From Natronosalvus rutilus (GTDB lineage: Archaea > Halobacteriota > Halobacteria > Halobacteriales > Natrialbaceae), in contig NZ_CP100355.1 in assembly GCF_024204665.1 (NCBI RefSeq), positions 310,001-374,000 of the forward strand: a stretch of DNA of 64,000 nucleotides, given 5' to 3'. A program made the position numbers and the translations under genes. The notes under the pieces are model-generated. The model had not been told where the DNA came from and searched no databases. It worked only from the letters and a program-made list of their open reading frames with translations. Shown piece by piece: positions 34,302 to 42,124 of this stretch (positions are counted from its first letter, which is position 1; each line of letters begins with the position of its first letter).

Positions 34302-34580
34302 TTACGCGCCGGCCGATTCGAGAGCGTCTTCGATGTCCTCGCGCTGGGTAACGCCGACGAAGCGTTCGACCACGCCGTCGTCGTTCTCGATGATGAGCGT
34401 CGGCAGCGAGCGAACCTGATACTCGTTTGCGACGTCCTGTTCCTCGTCGACGTTGACCTTCTCCACTTCGAATCGGCCGTCCCAGTCGTCCTCGAGTTCC
34501 TCGAGGATCGGATCCTGGGTCTTACAGGGGCCACACCAGTCCGCGTAGAAGTCCTTGAGCGTAACAGTCATGCCGTTCAT
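34302..34580 (-). CDS. trxA: Thioredoxin
   Basis: 92 aa. The redox pair is WCGPCK (Cys16, Cys19), and the fold continues KVNVDEEQDVANEYQVRSLPTLII with the cis-Pro before TLII. Two ATGs are possible, at 34580 (MNGMTVTLKD) and 34571 (MTVTLKD); I used the first. It is a short thioredoxin without the N-terminal strand of the E. coli protein, as in many archaea. An AT-rich TATA-like CCCTTATGC is about 24 bp before the start. It reduces disulfides in the cytosol; no thioredoxin reductase is nearby. Confidence 0.93.
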   Translation of the reverse strand: MNGMTVTLKDFYADWCGPCKTQDPILEELEDDWDGRFEVEKVNVDEEQDVANEYQVRSLPTLIIENDDGVVERFVGVTQREDIEDALESAGA

Positions 34581-34783
34581 CGAATCTTTCCGCCCGCCGC
34601 GCATAAGGGTTTCCCACCTGTGTATGCTTGCCGGAAGTCCGGGTGTTAGATGTGTAAGAGGTCCATACGAGCGGCCGTAGTGATCTGGGAACGATCGGCC
34701 GCATCCGAAATCTTTGGGCGAGCGACGCGACGATCGGTCGAAATCACCATCCCCAAAGGGACGGTGAGACGTACACGACTCGT

Positions 34784-35491
34784 ATGGAGAAAGACGTGAT
34801 CCGCGAACGAACCTGGGACGACCTCGAGTCCTCCGGAACGGCCCGGTTTCCCTACCCACCCCACGGCCGCATTCCGAATTTCGAGGGGGCGAGCGAGGCC
34901 GCGGCGGTGCTGGCCGACCAACCGGAGTGGCGGGCCGCAGAGACAATCAAGGCCAATCCGGACGCGCCACAGCTACCCGTGCGGCGGCGAGCGCTTCGAG
35001 ACGGAAAGACGGTGTACATGGCGGTCCCGCGCCTTCGAGACGAGCGGTGCTTCCTGGAACTCGATCCAGAGACGCTCCAGGACTACGACGCGGCGACGAC
35101 GGTCTCCGGATCGTCGACCCACGGCACCGCGGTTCGACCCGAATCCGTCCCCGACATCGACCTGATCGTTTCCGGAAGCGTCGCCGTCGCCGGAACGGGA
35201 ACGCGGATCGGCAAAGGCGAGGGCTACAGCGACCTCGAGTACGCGATCCTTCGCGAACTCCGCCTGGTCGACGACGAGACAGTCGTCGCGACGACCGTCC
35301 ACGAACGACAGCTGGTCTCGGGTCTCGAGGCGGATGCTCACGACGTCCCAATGGACCTGATCGTCACACCGGAACGCGTTCTCCGCCCGGACTCGGCAGA
35401 CAGACCGGCGGGTATCGACTGGAACGCGCTCGCTGACGAACGGCTCGACGAAATACCGATACTGCGGGCACTTCGAGACGACATCGACTAG
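34784..35491 (+). CDS. 5-formyltetrahydrofolate cyclo-ligase family protein
   Basis: 235 aa. Starts MEKDVIRERTWDDLESSGTA. The ATP-grasp-like core motif GKGEGYSDLEYAILREL (near 144-160, GKGEGYSDLE) is the MTHFS signature. It would cyclise 5-formyl-THF to 5,10-methenyl-THF with ATP. A conserved VMVP-like segment (YMAVPRLRDERCFLELDP) precedes it. Haloarchaea use folate in one-carbon metabolism, so the role is reasonable, but this longer archaeal subgroup is less studied. No operon partner is evident. Confidence 0.85.
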   Translation: MEKDVIRERTWDDLESSGTARFPYPPHGRIPNFEGASEAAAVLADQPEWRAAETIKANPDAPQLPVRRRALRDGKTVYMAVPRLRDERCFLELDPETLQDYDAATTVSGSSTHGTAVRPESVPDIDLIVSGSVAVAGTGTRIGKGEGYSDLEYAILRELRLVDDETVVATTVHERQLVSGLEADAHDVPMDLIVTPERVLRPDSADRPAGIDWNALADERLDEIPILRALRDDID

Positions 35492-35919
35492 AGATCGATC
35501 TCGAGGGTGGGAAATTGCAGGGACGAAGGAGGCCGGTGCAGAGCCCCCGTCGTCAACAGCCACGAACCGGCCGGAGGAGGTGCAGGCCTCCGTCCGCGAA
35601 CGCGGCGCGGCAATGGTGGGGAAGGGTGCTGTGGTGGGTTGCTGGAAGTCACGGGATCGACTAAGGCTTGGGGTGCCTCTTGTGGTGGGATTCGCCCGTC
35701 GACCTCCATCAACGACAACGAGTGGTAGTTACTTCAACGGCGGTGTCGGTCCACCCGATTCGGTCGGATTCTACCACACTTTACCCGGATTTAATCTGCC
35801 GAATTCAGGGGTTAGAAAGTTCATTAGCGGTATATTCCAAATCCACACGATCAATTGCAACGAATTTATTCCAGTTGCAGGCAAAATGTGCCAATCCCGC
35901 GGGAACTAGCGACGAGTGG
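35492..35919. other. 428-bp convergent spacer with an unusually AT-rich patch
   Basis: Between two convergent genes the G+C falls sharply from about 35730 to 35890, with TTTAATC, TATATTCC and AATTTATTCC words unlike the neighbours. Open frames here have no coding character. It may be a relic of foreign DNA or an AT-rich 3'-end region. No inverted repeat or transposase was recognised. Confidence 0.5.
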
Positions 35920-36252
35920 TCACGGCGATGGCTCCCGGACGAGTTCGCTCGCGAGCACGTCGGGTGCGATCAGGGCCGGGTCGACCGCGAGATCGAGCTG
36001 GCCGCGTACGAACTCTGGAACCGTATTTCGGTCGTAGACGACCGTCCGAACGTCGTCGGTGAGATCACAGACGATCGGGATCGTCGTCGACTCGCCGACG
36101 TCAGTCAGGACGTACAATTCAGCGTCGACGATGCCTGCTTCCTCGAGTACCGGCCGGGTCAGGGGCCCCTCGAGCCGTTTTACGTCGGCGCCGACGGCCT
36201 CGAGCGCGTCGGCGATACCGTCCTCGTCGGGAGCAGTGACAATCGCGTTCAT
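35920..36252 (-). CDS. Small Rossmann-like haloarchaeal protein (DUF7126-type)
   Basis: 110 aa from the ATG at 36252 (MNAIVTAPDEDGIADALEAVGADV). The alternation of strands and helices (AIVTAP, VKRLEG, ELYVLTD, VRTVVYD) looks like the nucleotide-binding half of a TrkA-N-like domain, without a glycine-rich loop. Proteins of this type occur near core genes in many haloarchaea under the label DUF7126, sometimes mislabelled CTP synthetase. Function unknown. The tail (PDVLASELVREPSP) is short and polar. Confidence 0.72.
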   Translation of the reverse strand: MNAIVTAPDEDGIADALEAVGADVKRLEGPLTRPVLEEAGIVDAELYVLTDVGESTTIPIVCDLTDDVRTVVYDRNTVPEFVRGQLDLAVDPALIAPDVLASELVREPSP

Positions 36253-36330
36253 CGTGGCTGAGGCGACGGGCCCCGGGGGTTTGTGTGTATCGAAGCGGCA
36301 CAAAACCCAGCGGGGAAGCCGCCGTCCCGG

Positions 36331-36828
36331 TCAGGGCTGGATCAGGGCGTAGACCGTGCCGAGAACGAGGCCGTAAACGGCGTGACCGACGAGGCTGAGT
36401 TCGCTGACGTTCGGAAGCGGCGGAGCGCCCGGGAAGCCGACTGCGTCGAGCCAGACCGGCATGACGAGGACCGCCAGGGCGGCCCACACGACGACGCCGT
36501 ACAGCAGTCCAACCAGCGCGGTCTTGATACTCGAGTTCGTCCAGGTAGCGATCGGTCCACGGTGAACCAGCGCGGCGAAGACGACGCCGATAACGGCGCC
36601 GTGTGAGAGGTGGATCACCCAGCCCGCGAGTTCCGCAGGGTTCGCGGGCGTGGCCTCGATGCCGTACATATTCGGAATCGCAACCTCGAGGACGGGGTTC
36701 GGGATCATGGTCACCATGAGCGCGCCGAAGACGACGGAGCCGAGTAGTCCGCCGACGGCCCCGGCTTGCCAGGGCTGGATCGATGTTCGATTTGCGACGG
36801 CAGTCTGTGATGTGGTACCTGATGCCAT
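36331..36828 (-). CDS. Four-span membrane protein (165 aa, DUF6789-like)
   Basis: ATG at 36828 (MASGTTSQTAVANRTS). Membrane segments lie at about 22-43, 66-87, 100-122 and 138-160. The His in VIHLSHGAVIGVVF (near 72-85) and in SLVGHAVYGLVLG (near 146-158) make two related halves, each with a H-G motif, suggesting an internal duplication. No heme or catalytic signature beyond those histidines. Matches what I know as the DUF6789 group only approximately. The facing gene DUF7126 is 78 bp downstream. Confidence 0.72.
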   Translation of the reverse strand: MASGTTSQTAVANRTSIQPWQAGAVGGLLGSVVFGALMVTMIPNPVLEVAIPNMYGIEATPANPAELAGWVIHLSHGAVIGVVFAALVHRGPIATWTNSSIKTALVGLLYGVVVWAALAVLVMPVWLDAVGFPGAPPLPNVSELSLVGHAVYGLVLGTVYALIQP

Positions 36829-36969
36829 GCGAGAGGACGTACAGTCCTCGAGGAACTACGTCTATCTCGGTGTGGACTCATCCATACACGACCGCGCGTG
36901 CGTGGCGACGGGAACAGACGGGGTAACGGAGAGAAACCGTTTTTCCCGTGGTCCTCGAACGGAGAACGA

Positions 36970-37275
36970 ATGACGACGCCGTTGCGGATCGCGGCCGGCG
37001 AGCACCCGTCCGAAACGATTCTCGAGGCGCTTCGAGACGGACGCCGAGTCGTGATCACGACCAGGGCACTCGGCGAGAGCCACGACGTCACGCTCCGCGT
37101 CGTCGACGGCACGTACTACTGCGATACGCCGACTCGCCTTCACCGGCACGAGACGCTCGAGGAGATGCGAGCCTGCATTCGAAAGATGGGATACGCGAAA
37201 TCGAATGCTACGGATTCAGCCGACTCGAGCGGCGACACGGAATCGGCGGACTCGGACAGCAGCGACGGAGACTGA
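36970..37275 (+). CDS. Small haloarchaeal protein with Ser/Asp tail (101 aa)
   Basis: ATG at 36970. Residues 1-75 are compact and mixed (TETILEALRDGRRVVITTRALG, then VDGTYYCDTPTRLHRHETLEEM). Residues 76-101 are a Ser/Asp/Gly-rich acidic tail. A single Cys-Asp-Thr (YYCDTPT) and a following histidine pair (HRHETLE) might form a metal site but there is no partner. Unknown function. A helix-turn-helix regulator follows 63 bp downstream on the same strand. Confidence 0.7.
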   Translation: MTTPLRIAAGEHPSETILEALRDGRRVVITTRALGESHDVTLRVVDGTYYCDTPTRLHRHETLEEMRACIRKMGYAKSNATDSADSSGDTESADSDSSDGD

Positions 37276-37338
37276 GTACGATCGATACTCCTGCAGAGCG
37301 AGCGAGAGTTTTTGGCGCCACCGACCGCACGTGAACGC

Positions 37339-37710
37339 ATGTCGAACGATCCACGCCATCGACTCGAGGAGTTGATGGAGCAGTCGGATCCGCAATTTCG
37401 AACCGTGATGAGTTGCGTCTTCGGAATCGAAACCCACGAGACGCGGACCTATCTGGCGCTCCTCGAGCACCCCGGGAGCACGATCGCGGAGCTGGCGTCG
37501 GTGCTCGACCGCGACCGAAGCACGGTGAATCGATCGCTGTCGACGCTCGTCGAACGCGGACTCGCGCAGCGAGACCGGCGGCTACTCGACGGCGGTGGAT
37601 ACGTCTACCAGTACACCGCCGTTCCCCTGCCCGAGGCGAAAGAAGCGCTCCACGAGGCGCTCGACACCTGGACCGCGAGCGTTCACGAGGTCATCGACGA
37701 CTTCTCGTGA
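37339..37710 (+). CDS. TrmB-type winged-helix transcriptional regulator
   Basis: 123 aa from the ATG at 37339 (MSNDPRHRLEELMEQSD). The DNA-binding segment is TIAELASVLDRDRSTVNRSLSTLVERGLAQR (about 52-82). The turn between helices 2 and 3 and the following wing strand are typical TrmB/HTH_20, with a cluster of three Arg around the recognition helix. A short C-terminal helix (EALHEALDTWTASVHEVIDD) probably dimerises. There is no effector domain, so it is a small regulator. The next gene, thrC, is 126 bp away; regulation of it is only a guess. Confidence 0.85.
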   Translation: MSNDPRHRLEELMEQSDPQFRTVMSCVFGIETHETRTYLALLEHPGSTIAELASVLDRDRSTVNRSLSTLVERGLAQRDRRLLDGGGYVYQYTAVPLPEAKEALHEALDTWTASVHEVIDDFS

Positions 37711-37836
37711 GCGCAGACGTCGTGATGACCACCGACGTCGCGATGGCCACCGGCACCGTGGTGGCCCGATAGCTCTCGACGGCAGCATCCGCAGCAACCC
37801 GCCCACTTTTCCCCGTTGGCTCCCTCCCGCCGGATA

Positions 37837-39120
37837 ATGACTGATAGCCACGATCCATCGCACACCCTCTCTCTCACGGCCGACTGGGAGTCACCAGCCG
37901 AAACCGCGGCCGACGGTACCTGGCTCGAGTGCGTCGCCTGCGGCGAGACGTTCGCGCCGTTCGAGACCATCCGCTACACCTGCGACGCCTGCGACGGGTT
38001 GCTCGAGGTTCGCTCCGACGACCTTCCCACGTTCGACGACTTCTCGGGAACCGGGGTCTGGCGGTACGCCGAATCGCTCCCGCTCGACTCGGGCGTCACG
38101 ATCCAGGAGGGGAACACGCCGCTCTACCGAGTTCCTCGGCTCGAGGCCGACGTAGGCGTCGAGACCCTTCGGATCAAACACGAGGGGATGAACCCGACCG
38201 GGAGCTTCAAAGATCGGGGAATGACCGTCGGCGTCGCCGTCGCCCGTGAACTCGGCGTCGACCGCCTCGCCTGCGCCTCCACGGGCAACACCAGCGCTGC
38301 CCTCGCGGCGTACGGTTCTCGCGGCGGCATGGAAACGCTCGTCCTCCTCCCCGCGGGCAAGGTCGCCGCCGGCAAGGTCGCCCAGGCCAGCCTCCACGGG
38401 GCGCGCATTCTCGAGGTCGACGGCAACTTCGATCGATGTCTCGACATCGTCCAGGAACTGGCAAGCCGTGGCGAAACCTACCTCCTCAACTCGCTGAACC
38501 CGTTCCGCCTCGAGGGCCAGAAGACGATCGGCCTCGAAATCCTCGAAGGGTTCCAGGCCGACTACGGGACCTGGCCCGACCGGATCGTCCTCCCCGTCGG
38601 CAACGCGGGGAACACTGCGGCGCTGTACAAGGTCTTCCGCGAACTGGTCCAGACGGGCGAACTCGCGGTCGAGGACGTGCCAAAACTGACGGGCGTGCAG
38701 GCCGAGGGGGCCGCGCCGATGGTCGAAGCGATCGAGAACGACGCGGACGCGGTGCGCCGCTGGGACGAAGTCGAGACGCGCGCGACGGCGATCCGGATCG
38801 GCAATCCCGTGAACGCGCCGAAGGCCCTGCCCGGGATCAGGGAGACCGGCGGGACCGCTGTCGCTGTCAGTGACGAGGCGATTACCGCAGCCCAGCGCGA
38901 CCTGGCCGAGGAAGGGATCGGCGTCGAACCCGCCTCGGCCGCGTCGGTCGCTGGCCTTCGAAAACTCCGAGCACAGGGCGTCGTCGCCGCGGACGAACGC
39001 GTCGCCTGCCTCACCACCGGACACTTGCTCAAGGACCCCGACGCGGCCGCCGCGGCCGGCCGCGATCCGGAGCCGGTGCCCGCCGATACGGCGGGCGTCC
39101 TCGAGGTTCTCGAGTCCTGA
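37837..39120 (+). CDS. thrC: Threonine synthase
   Basis: 427 aa from the ATG at 37837. The N-terminal zinc-ribbon-like CVACGETFAPFETIRYTCDACDG (CxxC pairs at 28-31 and 46-49) is typical of archaeal ThrC. The PLP lysine lies in NPTGSFKDRGMT (near 120-131), and the phosphate loop is LPVGNAGNTAALYK. It converts O-phosphohomoserine, made by the ThrB product at 11 kb, to threonine. Length and motifs are complete. The preceding TrmB-type gene ends 126 bp upstream. Confidence 0.94.
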   Translation: MTDSHDPSHTLSLTADWESPAETAADGTWLECVACGETFAPFETIRYTCDACDGLLEVRSDDLPTFDDFSGTGVWRYAESLPLDSGVTIQEGNTPLYRVPRLEADVGVETLRIKHEGMNPTGSFKDRGMTVGVAVARELGVDRLACASTGNTSAALAAYGSRGGMETLVLLPAGKVAAGKVAQASLHGARILEVDGNFDRCLDIVQELASRGETYLLNSLNPFRLEGQKTIGLEILEGFQADYGTWPDRIVLPVGNAGNTAALYKVFRELVQTGELAVEDVPKLTGVQAEGAAPMVEAIENDADAVRRWDEVETRATAIRIGNPVNAPKALPGIRETGGTAVAVSDEAITAAQRDLAEEGIGVEPASAASVAGLRKLRAQGVVAADERVACLTTGHLLKDPDAAAAAGRDPEPVPADTAGVLEVLES

Positions 39121-39124
39121 CTCG

Positions 39125-39619
39125 CTAGTCGGCGAAAGGGAGGCCGAACTCGAGCAACGAGACGGCGATTGCCGCCGTCAGTCCGCTGATGACGAACCAC
39201 CCCAGGAAATTCCACCACGGAACTCCGCGGCGACGGGGTCCGGGGAGACTGTCGGTGTAGGTCCAGTATCCCTCCTCGACGCCCTGATGATCGACTAACA
39301 GATCGTACCCGGTCGCGAGCGCGGCCGCGAGGACGACGACATTCCAGCCGTCGACCGCGAGAAACGCGAGCCGAAGCGCGACGTAAATCACGCCGGTCCA
39401 GCCGAACAGTACGTAGAGCGGCACGCCCACGACCTTCGGGCCGACGTGGTGCTCGAGCCACCCGAGGCCGATGACGAGTGCTTCCGCGACGAACGCGATC
39501 AGCGCGCCGCCGACGAAGAACGCGACGGTCGCGCGCGTTGGCCACGTGAACGCCGCGTGCGTGAGGGCAATGACGCCGACGAGTACCGTCGTGAGTGCGA
39601 ATTGGCGACTGCCTGGCAT
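39125..39619 (-). CDS. DUF422-like membrane protein (carotenoid-hydratase-related)
   Basis: 164 aa, about five membrane spans. The motif VPWWNFLGWF (about 135-144) after the conserved turn, with GYWTYTDSLPGP shortly before, matches DUF422, whose member CruF hydrates carotenoid intermediates in haloarchaeal bacterioruberin synthesis. This copy is much shorter than CruF (about 270-300 aa), so it may be a shortened relative with a different role. A GTTCCT-N8-AGGAAC palindrome sits just before the start. It converges on thrC with 4 bp between their ends. Confidence 0.7.
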   Translation of the reverse strand: MPGSRQFALTTVLVGVIALTHAAFTWPTRATVAFFVGGALIAFVAEALVIGLGWLEHHVGPKVVGVPLYVLFGWTGVIYVALRLAFLAVDGWNVVVLAAALATGYDLLVDHQGVEEGYWTYTDSLPGPRRRGVPWWNFLGWFVISGLTAAIAVSLLEFGLPFAD

Positions 39620-39961
39620 ACGTCGTTCCTTTCATTCCAGGAACAAATACGTGCTCCCTCTAGCTCGGGGCGAGTGAGGGCGCACGATTCCGTCGAGAGA
39701 AACCCACGAACTGTGATCAATCCGGATTAACTAACCCAGTTCACATACTTAGCGCCCGTTCGAGCGGTCGATCGACGAATTCACTGATCCGAACGGAGTT
39801 AGCTGGCGAGTAACCCATCGACCCCCTCGCGTGCGTGAATGTCGTTTCTGGGGGAGCGTTATTGGTTCGAATAATTGCAACTCTATTGTTTTATTCCTGA
39901 AATTCGAGAGTGAAACGTTACAGAGCCTATAGCCAAATAGTCACTGTTCTCAGGGCCTTCC
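39620..39961. other. 342-bp AT-richer intergenic region with palindrome
   Basis: Left of it lies the DUF422-like promoter and a 6-bp-arm palindrome. The right third is AT-rich (AATAATTGCAAC, TTGTTTTATTCC near 39869-39900) and should carry the promoter of the beta-helix gene. No open frame with protein-like composition was found. Confidence 0.55.
39625..39644. promoter_or_regulatory. GTTCCT-N8-AGGAAC palindrome at the DUF422-like gene start
   Basis: Two 6-bp arms (39625-39630 and 39639-39644) flank an 8-bp spacer and end 5 bp before the start codon on the minus strand. An ATTTG TATA-like word overlaps the far arm. This would place a repressor on the transcription start, but arm length is modest. 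Confidence 0.35.
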
Positions 39962-41464
39962 GTGAGTTCCAACGAACCACAGTCGGCTCGATTCGGTCGG
40001 AGATCGTATCTGAAAGGTTGTCTCGTCGGCGCCGGTTCTGCGCTCGCTCTTTCGGGCGTGACGTCCGCGTCTGACGATACACTCGAGGACCAGTATCGGA
40101 CGGTTATCGACGTCACGGAGGAGGGGGCGGATAACACCGGGAACGAATCGGTGACACCCGTTATACAGCGGCTCGTCAACGACGACACGCTGCTGAAGTT
40201 CCCCGAGGGGCGTTACTACATGGACGAGCAGGTCCGGTTCACCAACTTCGAGAATGCCGGGTTCGTCGGGGACAACGCGACGCTGGTACCCGCGAACTAC
40301 CACAATTTCGATGGACCGCAGTACCGTCTGTTCAGGCTCGGCACTGCCGATCGTCCTGGACGGGACCTGCACTTCGAGAACTTTACCGTGGATCAGAGCG
40401 CCAAGGACACGGGGATCCGCGTAATCAACGCGGAGGTCGAGGACGGCCTCTACGTCGGCAGAATCGGTATTTACGGCCTGCACGACAGCGGCACGTGGGG
40501 TCCGGGTCTGTTCAACATTACCGATCCGGGGGGATCGGGATTCGTCGAGTGTTTTCGTGCGAAAGCTGGCGGGGCCCACGTCGACGACACGCCCAACAGC
40601 GGGAACATGTGGCGCGGACCCACCGGGATCAGCGTCAACCCGAATCATCACGGGTCGCTCACGCTGAGTGACTGTACCCTCGGCGCGTTCCCTGACAACG
40701 GCCTCTACGAATCGTCGGACGACGGCGAACTCGTCGTCCAGGGTGGTCTGTTCAGAAACAGCGGCACCGCGTCGATTCGACTCTCCGGGAACAAAGCTAC
40801 GGTAAACTACCCGACCATCATCGTGGACGACAATGCCGTGCGAGCAGCGGGCCAGCACGCGATTCGACTCGATCGTGGGGCCTCTTTCGAGATCGACGGT
40901 GCCGACATCAGGATTCCCGAACCGAACGGGGCCGCGATACGAGTGTTGGACGACGTCGACGAGGCGACGATCAGGAATACCTCGATTTCGATCGGTGACG
41001 GTAACAACTCGGGAATCCGGATCGATCCCGAGTCGGGGCGAACGACGGTCGAAAACGTCGACGTGGACATCGACGCCAGTGGCTACGCGTTCCGCATCCT
41101 CGGCGAGGACGCCGGCATCGTTAGTCTGCGAAATGTGAACGTGACCGGCGACGCGACCAGGTCGCCGATCCGGCACACGATCTACTGTGAGCGAAGCAAC
41201 TGCCGGTTCCACGACCTGTCGATCGACCAGCCCGGTGATGGCCGCGGGGGACTCGAGCTCCGCGGTGACAACTACCACATTACCGACGGCGAGTTCACGA
41301 CGGATGATATTCCCATCGTCGTCAACGGTTCCGACGACGTGGTGATCGAAGACAGTTACAGCGAGTCCTACGAGGGCGAGGCCTCCCTGCTCATCCTCGA
41401 CGGTTCGAGTAACGTCTCGCTTCAGAACAACGACTTCCCCGGCGGCGTGAAAGACACCCGGTAA
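39962..41464 (+). CDS. Tat-exported right-handed beta-helix protein
   Basis: 500 aa from a GTG at 39962. Arg13-Arg14 in FGRRSYLKGCLVGAG is a Tat signal with cleavage near TSASDD (about residue 36). The mature protein is a series of short beta-strand rungs: LHFENFTVDQ, LTLSDCTLGAFPDNGLYE, LVVQGGLFRNSGTASIRL, FEIDGADIRIPEPNGAAIRV, VSLRNVNVTG and VVIEDSYSESY. This is the parallel beta-helix fold of polysaccharide lyases and surface adhesins. No catalytic triad of a known lyase is visible. It is isolated on the plus strand beside tRNA-Arg. Confidence 0.85.
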   Translation: MSSNEPQSARFGRRSYLKGCLVGAGSALALSGVTSASDDTLEDQYRTVIDVTEEGADNTGNESVTPVIQRLVNDDTLLKFPEGRYYMDEQVRFTNFENAGFVGDNATLVPANYHNFDGPQYRLFRLGTADRPGRDLHFENFTVDQSAKDTGIRVINAEVEDGLYVGRIGIYGLHDSGTWGPGLFNITDPGGSGFVECFRAKAGGAHVDDTPNSGNMWRGPTGISVNPNHHGSLTLSDCTLGAFPDNGLYESSDDGELVVQGGLFRNSGTASIRLSGNKATVNYPTIIVDDNAVRAAGQHAIRLDRGASFEIDGADIRIPEPNGAAIRVLDDVDEATIRNTSISIGDGNNSGIRIDPESGRTTVENVDVDIDASGYAFRILGEDAGIVSLRNVNVTGDATRSPIRHTIYCERSNCRFHDLSIDQPGDGRGGLELRGDNYHITDGEFTTDDIPIVVNGSDDVVIEDSYSESYEGEASLLILDGSSNVSLQNNDFPGGVKDTR

Positions 41465-41540
41465 CGGTAGTCGGGCCGCTGTTGGCCTGCGTTTTTTGGA
41501 GCACACTCGAAGGGAGTGACGGAGTCTTCCACCGGAGGGT

Positions 41541-41660
41541 TACGTCCACGAGAGCGTTCTAACGGAACCTCCGCTGAGACTACGTTCACGAGAGCGTCCT
41601 GACTGAGCCTCCGTCCAGAGGTACGTCCAAAGAACGTCCTGACGGAGTCTTTCGCGAGCG
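41541..41660. repeat. Three ~40-bp tandem repeats related to the tRNA-Arg 3' end
   Basis: Units begin TACGTCCACGAGAGCG (41541), TACGTTCACGAGAGCG (41581) and TACGTCCAAAGAACG (41622), and contain GTTCTAACGGA, GTCCTGACTGA and GTCCTGACGGA respectively. The last words equal the complement of the tRNA-Arg acceptor/T-arm 3' strand, so the units look like decayed copies of the end of that gene. Confidence 0.6.
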
Positions 41661-41676
41661 AAAGGCACGTCAGGAC
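41636..41676. other. Nested hairpin next to tRNA-Arg
   Basis: GTCCTGAC (41636-41643) pairs with GTCAGGAC (41669-41676), and inside it CTTTCGC (41649-41655) pairs with GCGAAAG (41658-41664). Both stems are perfect. Whether it acts in RNA (as a terminator or processing signal for the tRNA transcript running leftward) or as DNA is unknown. Confidence 0.5.
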
Positions 41677-41725
41677 CGAACCCGCAGCGAGCGCTGAGCA
41701 ACGCGAAGCGCTCGCCAGAAGTGAG

Positions 41726-41798
41726 CGTCCTGACGGAGATTTGAACTCCGGTCCCTGGCTCCGCAAGCCAAGAGGATAGTCCACTACCCTACCAGGAC
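41726..41798 (-). tRNA. tRNA-Arg (anticodon GCG)
   Basis: The minus strand begins GTCCTGG and ends TCAGGAC plus discriminator G. The anticodon arm TTGGC-TTGCGGA-GCCAG has anticodon GCG for CGC/CGU codons, and the T-arm is CGGAG-TTCAAAT-CTCCG. Length is 73 nt, no intron, CCA not encoded. A TTAAAG TATA-like element at 41824-41829, next to a CCCTTTCGAAAGGG palindrome (41830-41843), lies about 28 bp upstream. Confidence 0.92.
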
Positions 41799-41823
41799 TC
41801 ATCTCATGGTTACCCGGAGTCGG

Positions 41824-41843
41824 TTAAAGCCCTTTCGAAAGGG
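41824..41843 (-). promoter_or_regulatory. tRNA-Arg promoter (TATA plus adjacent palindrome)
   Basis: On the transcribed strand the order is CGAAAGGGCTTTAACC: a purine-rich BRE-like stretch, then TTTAA about 26-31 nt before the tRNA 5' end. CCCTTTCGAAAGGG at 41830-41843 is a perfect 14-bp palindrome overlapping the BRE side. Confidence 0.55.
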
Positions 41844-42021
41844 AGGCGGTGTCGCTGTCGATTCTGTGGGACGTGACCGCAGCGCACAGCTCTCGAGTCA
41901 CTACCTCGAGTCCGTCACGAATCGCTCGCGAGTCACTCACGAGTCAGGATTCCGAACCACGTTCTAGGTCACGACCTCGAGCACCAGCGCACGCTCGACA
42001 CCGACCGTCGGCGGCCGACGG

Positions 42022-42029
42022 TTTAAATA
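42022..42029 (+). promoter_or_regulatory. Strong TATA box upstream of the rpa leader ORF
   Basis: TTTAAATA lies 27 bp before the ATG at 42052, the spacing of haloarchaeal leaderless promoters. A second weaker element, GCTTATGC at 42091-42098, has the right spacing for the rpa ATG at 42125, so two start sites are possible. Confidence 0.5.
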
Positions 42030-42051
42030 CGATCCCGCGGCAGATCCCGGT

Positions 42052-42123
42052 ATGAACGACCGAATCCGGCGACGACCGCAAATGGACAATGCTTATGCGC
42101 GGGCTACCCATGCACGAGCATAG
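42052..42123 (+). CDS. Possible 23-aa leader ORF immediately before the rpa gene
   Basis: ATG at 42052 is 27 bp after a strong TATA box. The frame encodes 23 residues (MNDRIRRRPQMDNAYARATH and ARA) and ends in TAG at 42121-42123, with one base before the rpa ATG at 42125. Arg-rich, so not typical of a haloarchaeal protein. It could be a regulatory leader peptide coupling ribosomes to rpa, or chance in an untranslated leader. Confidence 0.35.
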   Translation: MNDRIRRRPQMDNAYARATHARA

Positions 42124-42124
42124 A

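Noticed and set aside
35580-35909. 109-codon frame in the AT-rich spacer
   Set aside because: No promoter, composition changes midway, and no domain; treated as chance.
39950-41506. A 518-codon minus-strand open frame opposite the beta-helix gene
   Set aside because: The plus strand has a Tat signal and beta-helix rungs; the antisense product has no structure or motif.
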